Positions 63,253 through 64,000 of a stretch of DNA of 64,000 bases are shown here, in pieces; the stretch's first letter is position 1, and the number at the start of each line of letters is the position of its first letter. This DNA comes from Denitrificimonas caeni DSM 24390 (GTDB lineage: Bacteria > Pseudomonadota > Gammaproteobacteria > Pseudomonadales > Pseudomonadaceae): NCBI RefSeq assembly GCF_000421765.1, contig NZ_ATXQ01000005.1:1-64000 (forward strand), given 5' to 3'. Under the pieces are notes generated by a model that worked only from the letters and a program-made list of their open reading frames with translations, had not been told where the DNA came from and did no database searches. Position numbers and translations under genes: made by a program.

Positions 63253-63342
63253 CTTGTTGCTGTCGCGACCAGCGGAGCCAAGGATGGCGCAGCCTCGAAT
63301 CGGGTCAGGATGACCCGTTGAGAGAAAAGCGACAGCAACAAG
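63253..63342 (+). repeat. GGA-loop hairpin element, copy 6
   Basis: Outer stem CTTGTTGCTGTCGC (63253-63266) against GCGACAGCAACAAG (63329-63342), 14 bp perfect. Hairpin 1 is GCCAAGGATGGC (63277-63288). Hairpin 2 is CGGGTC-AGGAT-GACCCG (63301-63317), perfect. This is the most regular copy and shows the consensus most clearly. Confidence 0.85.
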
Positions 63343-63457
63343 GTACGGCATGCGCATATCGCTCTGGATACTCTGCAATGTTAAAGACACTCAGCCTATG
63401 CATCGGATTAAAACGCAGTCGCTGGCATGGCCAGCTCATACAGGGTTCGAAGCTCTG

Positions 63458-63491
63458 GTTGATCATGTGCAGGGTTTGTACTATTGCAACT
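63458..63491. repeat. 34-bp direct repeat, copy B
   Basis: Partner of 63131-63164. It spans the stop codon and last codons of the monooxygenase gene. A nearby palindrome GCTGGC-ATG-GCCAGC (63421-63435 region) lies between the two repeats. Confidence 0.55.
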
Positions 63492-64000
63492 CAGCCAGAA
63501 TTTCAAACGAACGCAAGCGATCAGCGTGCTCATACAAATCACAGGTAAAGATCAGCTCATCGGCTTGAGTATGCTGCAATAACACCTGCATTTTCTGCTC
63601 AATCGTCTCAGCACTACCAATCATCGCCATGCTTAAAAACTCATTTACAGTCTGCTCCTCATGCGGCTTCCACAAGCCTTGCATACTCTCTACTGGCGGG
63701 CGCATCAGCATACTTTGACCACGGATCAAAGCCAAAATACGCTGATACGTCGTAGTCGCCAAATACTCAGCACGAGCATCCGTTTGCGCAGCAACCAAAG
63801 GAATGCCCAGCATCACATACGGCTTATCCAAAACTGCCGAAGGCTTAAAGTGACGACGATACAACTCAATCGCCTGCATCATCATGCGTGGTGCAAAATG
63901 CGAAGCAAAGGAATACGGCAAACCCTTCTCCGCCGCCAACTGCGCGCTAAATAAGCTGGAGCCCAACAACCAAATCGGCACATGACTATCCACACCTGGC
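63481..64000 (-). CDS. LLM class flavin-dependent oxidoreductase, 3' part
   Basis: The visible 170-odd residues are the C-terminal half of a luciferase-like flavin monooxygenase. VPIWLLGSSLFSAQLAAEKG and PYSFASHFAPRMMMQAIELY are the family's central motifs, followed by PYVMLGIPLVAAQTDARAEY and a C-terminal helix. The frame continues past the window end (PGVDSHVPIWLL), so the first half and the start codon are outside. Substrate unknown. Confidence 0.88.
   Translation of the reverse strand, partial: PGVDSHVPIWLLGSSLFSAQLAAEKGLPYSFASHFAPRMMMQAIELYRRHFKPSAVLDKPYVMLGIPLVAAQTDARAEYLATTTYQRILALIRGQSMLMRPPVESMQGLWKPHEEQTVNEFLSMAMIGSAETIEQKMQVLLQHTQADELIFTCDLYEHADRLRSFEILAELQ

Noticed and set aside
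63102-63341. 79-codon minus-strand frame
   Set aside because: Its C-terminal peptide resembles those from the 224-bp array because both cover the same hairpin element; not a gene.

Overview
The window looks like a chromosomal segment of a Pseudomonadaceae member with a moderate to low GC content for that family. The evidence is the gene content: a complete cbrX-cbrA-cbrB locus, the EarP/EF-P pair with arginine at EF-P position 32, an LsfA-type 1-Cys peroxiredoxin next to sbp-cysTWA, and YgiQ, PepN and HrpA proteins of pseudomonad type. The AT-richer base composition would fit the Thiopseudomonas/Denitrificimonas side of the family, but that placement is inference.

Layout. 1-1790: thiopurine methyltransferase and a repeat-rich intergenic region with a 224-bp tandem array. 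1790-15970: hrpA, yaaA, a small membrane protein, cbrXAB, a TAXI solute-binding protein, ndpA, a PPK2-family kinase and a DUF4344 metallopeptidase. 16140-23142: an orphan chemoreceptor with a C-terminal sensor domain, a small hydrolase, lsfA, and the sulfate uptake genes sbp, cysT, cysW, cysA. 23260-28440: DUF503 and YkvA-like proteins, a 52-codon recR remnant, a DHA2 drug exporter, yedE-yedF and tRNA-Leu. 28699-33692: an RND/MMPL exporter, a YCF48-like protein and a DUF1329 protein, the last behind a sigma-54-type promoter. 34094-44821: mostly housekeeping genes (pepN, DUF2797, yeaC, glpG, a metallophosphatase, nadK, tusA, a crotonase, a spermidine-synthase-like protein, efp, earP, tRNA-Ser). 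44912-56784: a tight nine-gene chemosensory operon (two MCPs, CheB, CheR-TPR, CheA-REC, REC, Hpt-REC-REC-GGDEF, two CheWs). 56893-64000: an aromatic amino acid permease, a CDF metal transporter, a DUF6929-like protein, ygiQ, a second repeat-rich intergenic region and the 3' part of a luciferase-like monooxygenase gene.

How the parts work together. The sulfur genes form a theme: sulfate uptake, sulfur-starvation-type peroxiredoxin, TusA, and YedE/YedF. CbrAB is a sigma-54-dependent carbon/nitrogen regulator. It lacks its usual downstream crcZ RNA here, and one sigma-54-type promoter lies about 22 kb away in front of the DUF1329 gene. The nine-gene chemosensory operon has the parts list of the Wsp pathway but a different gene order and a different output protein. 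It most likely converts a periplasmic signal into c-di-GMP.

The least explained signal is a family of about 90-100 bp hairpin elements, six copies, confined to the two repeat-rich ends of the window. Each has an outer stem whose sequence changes between copies while pairing is kept, and two inner hairpins that expose GGA in the loop. The compensating changes indicate selection on structure. The GGA loops resemble CsrA/RsmA binding sites, but that function is untested.
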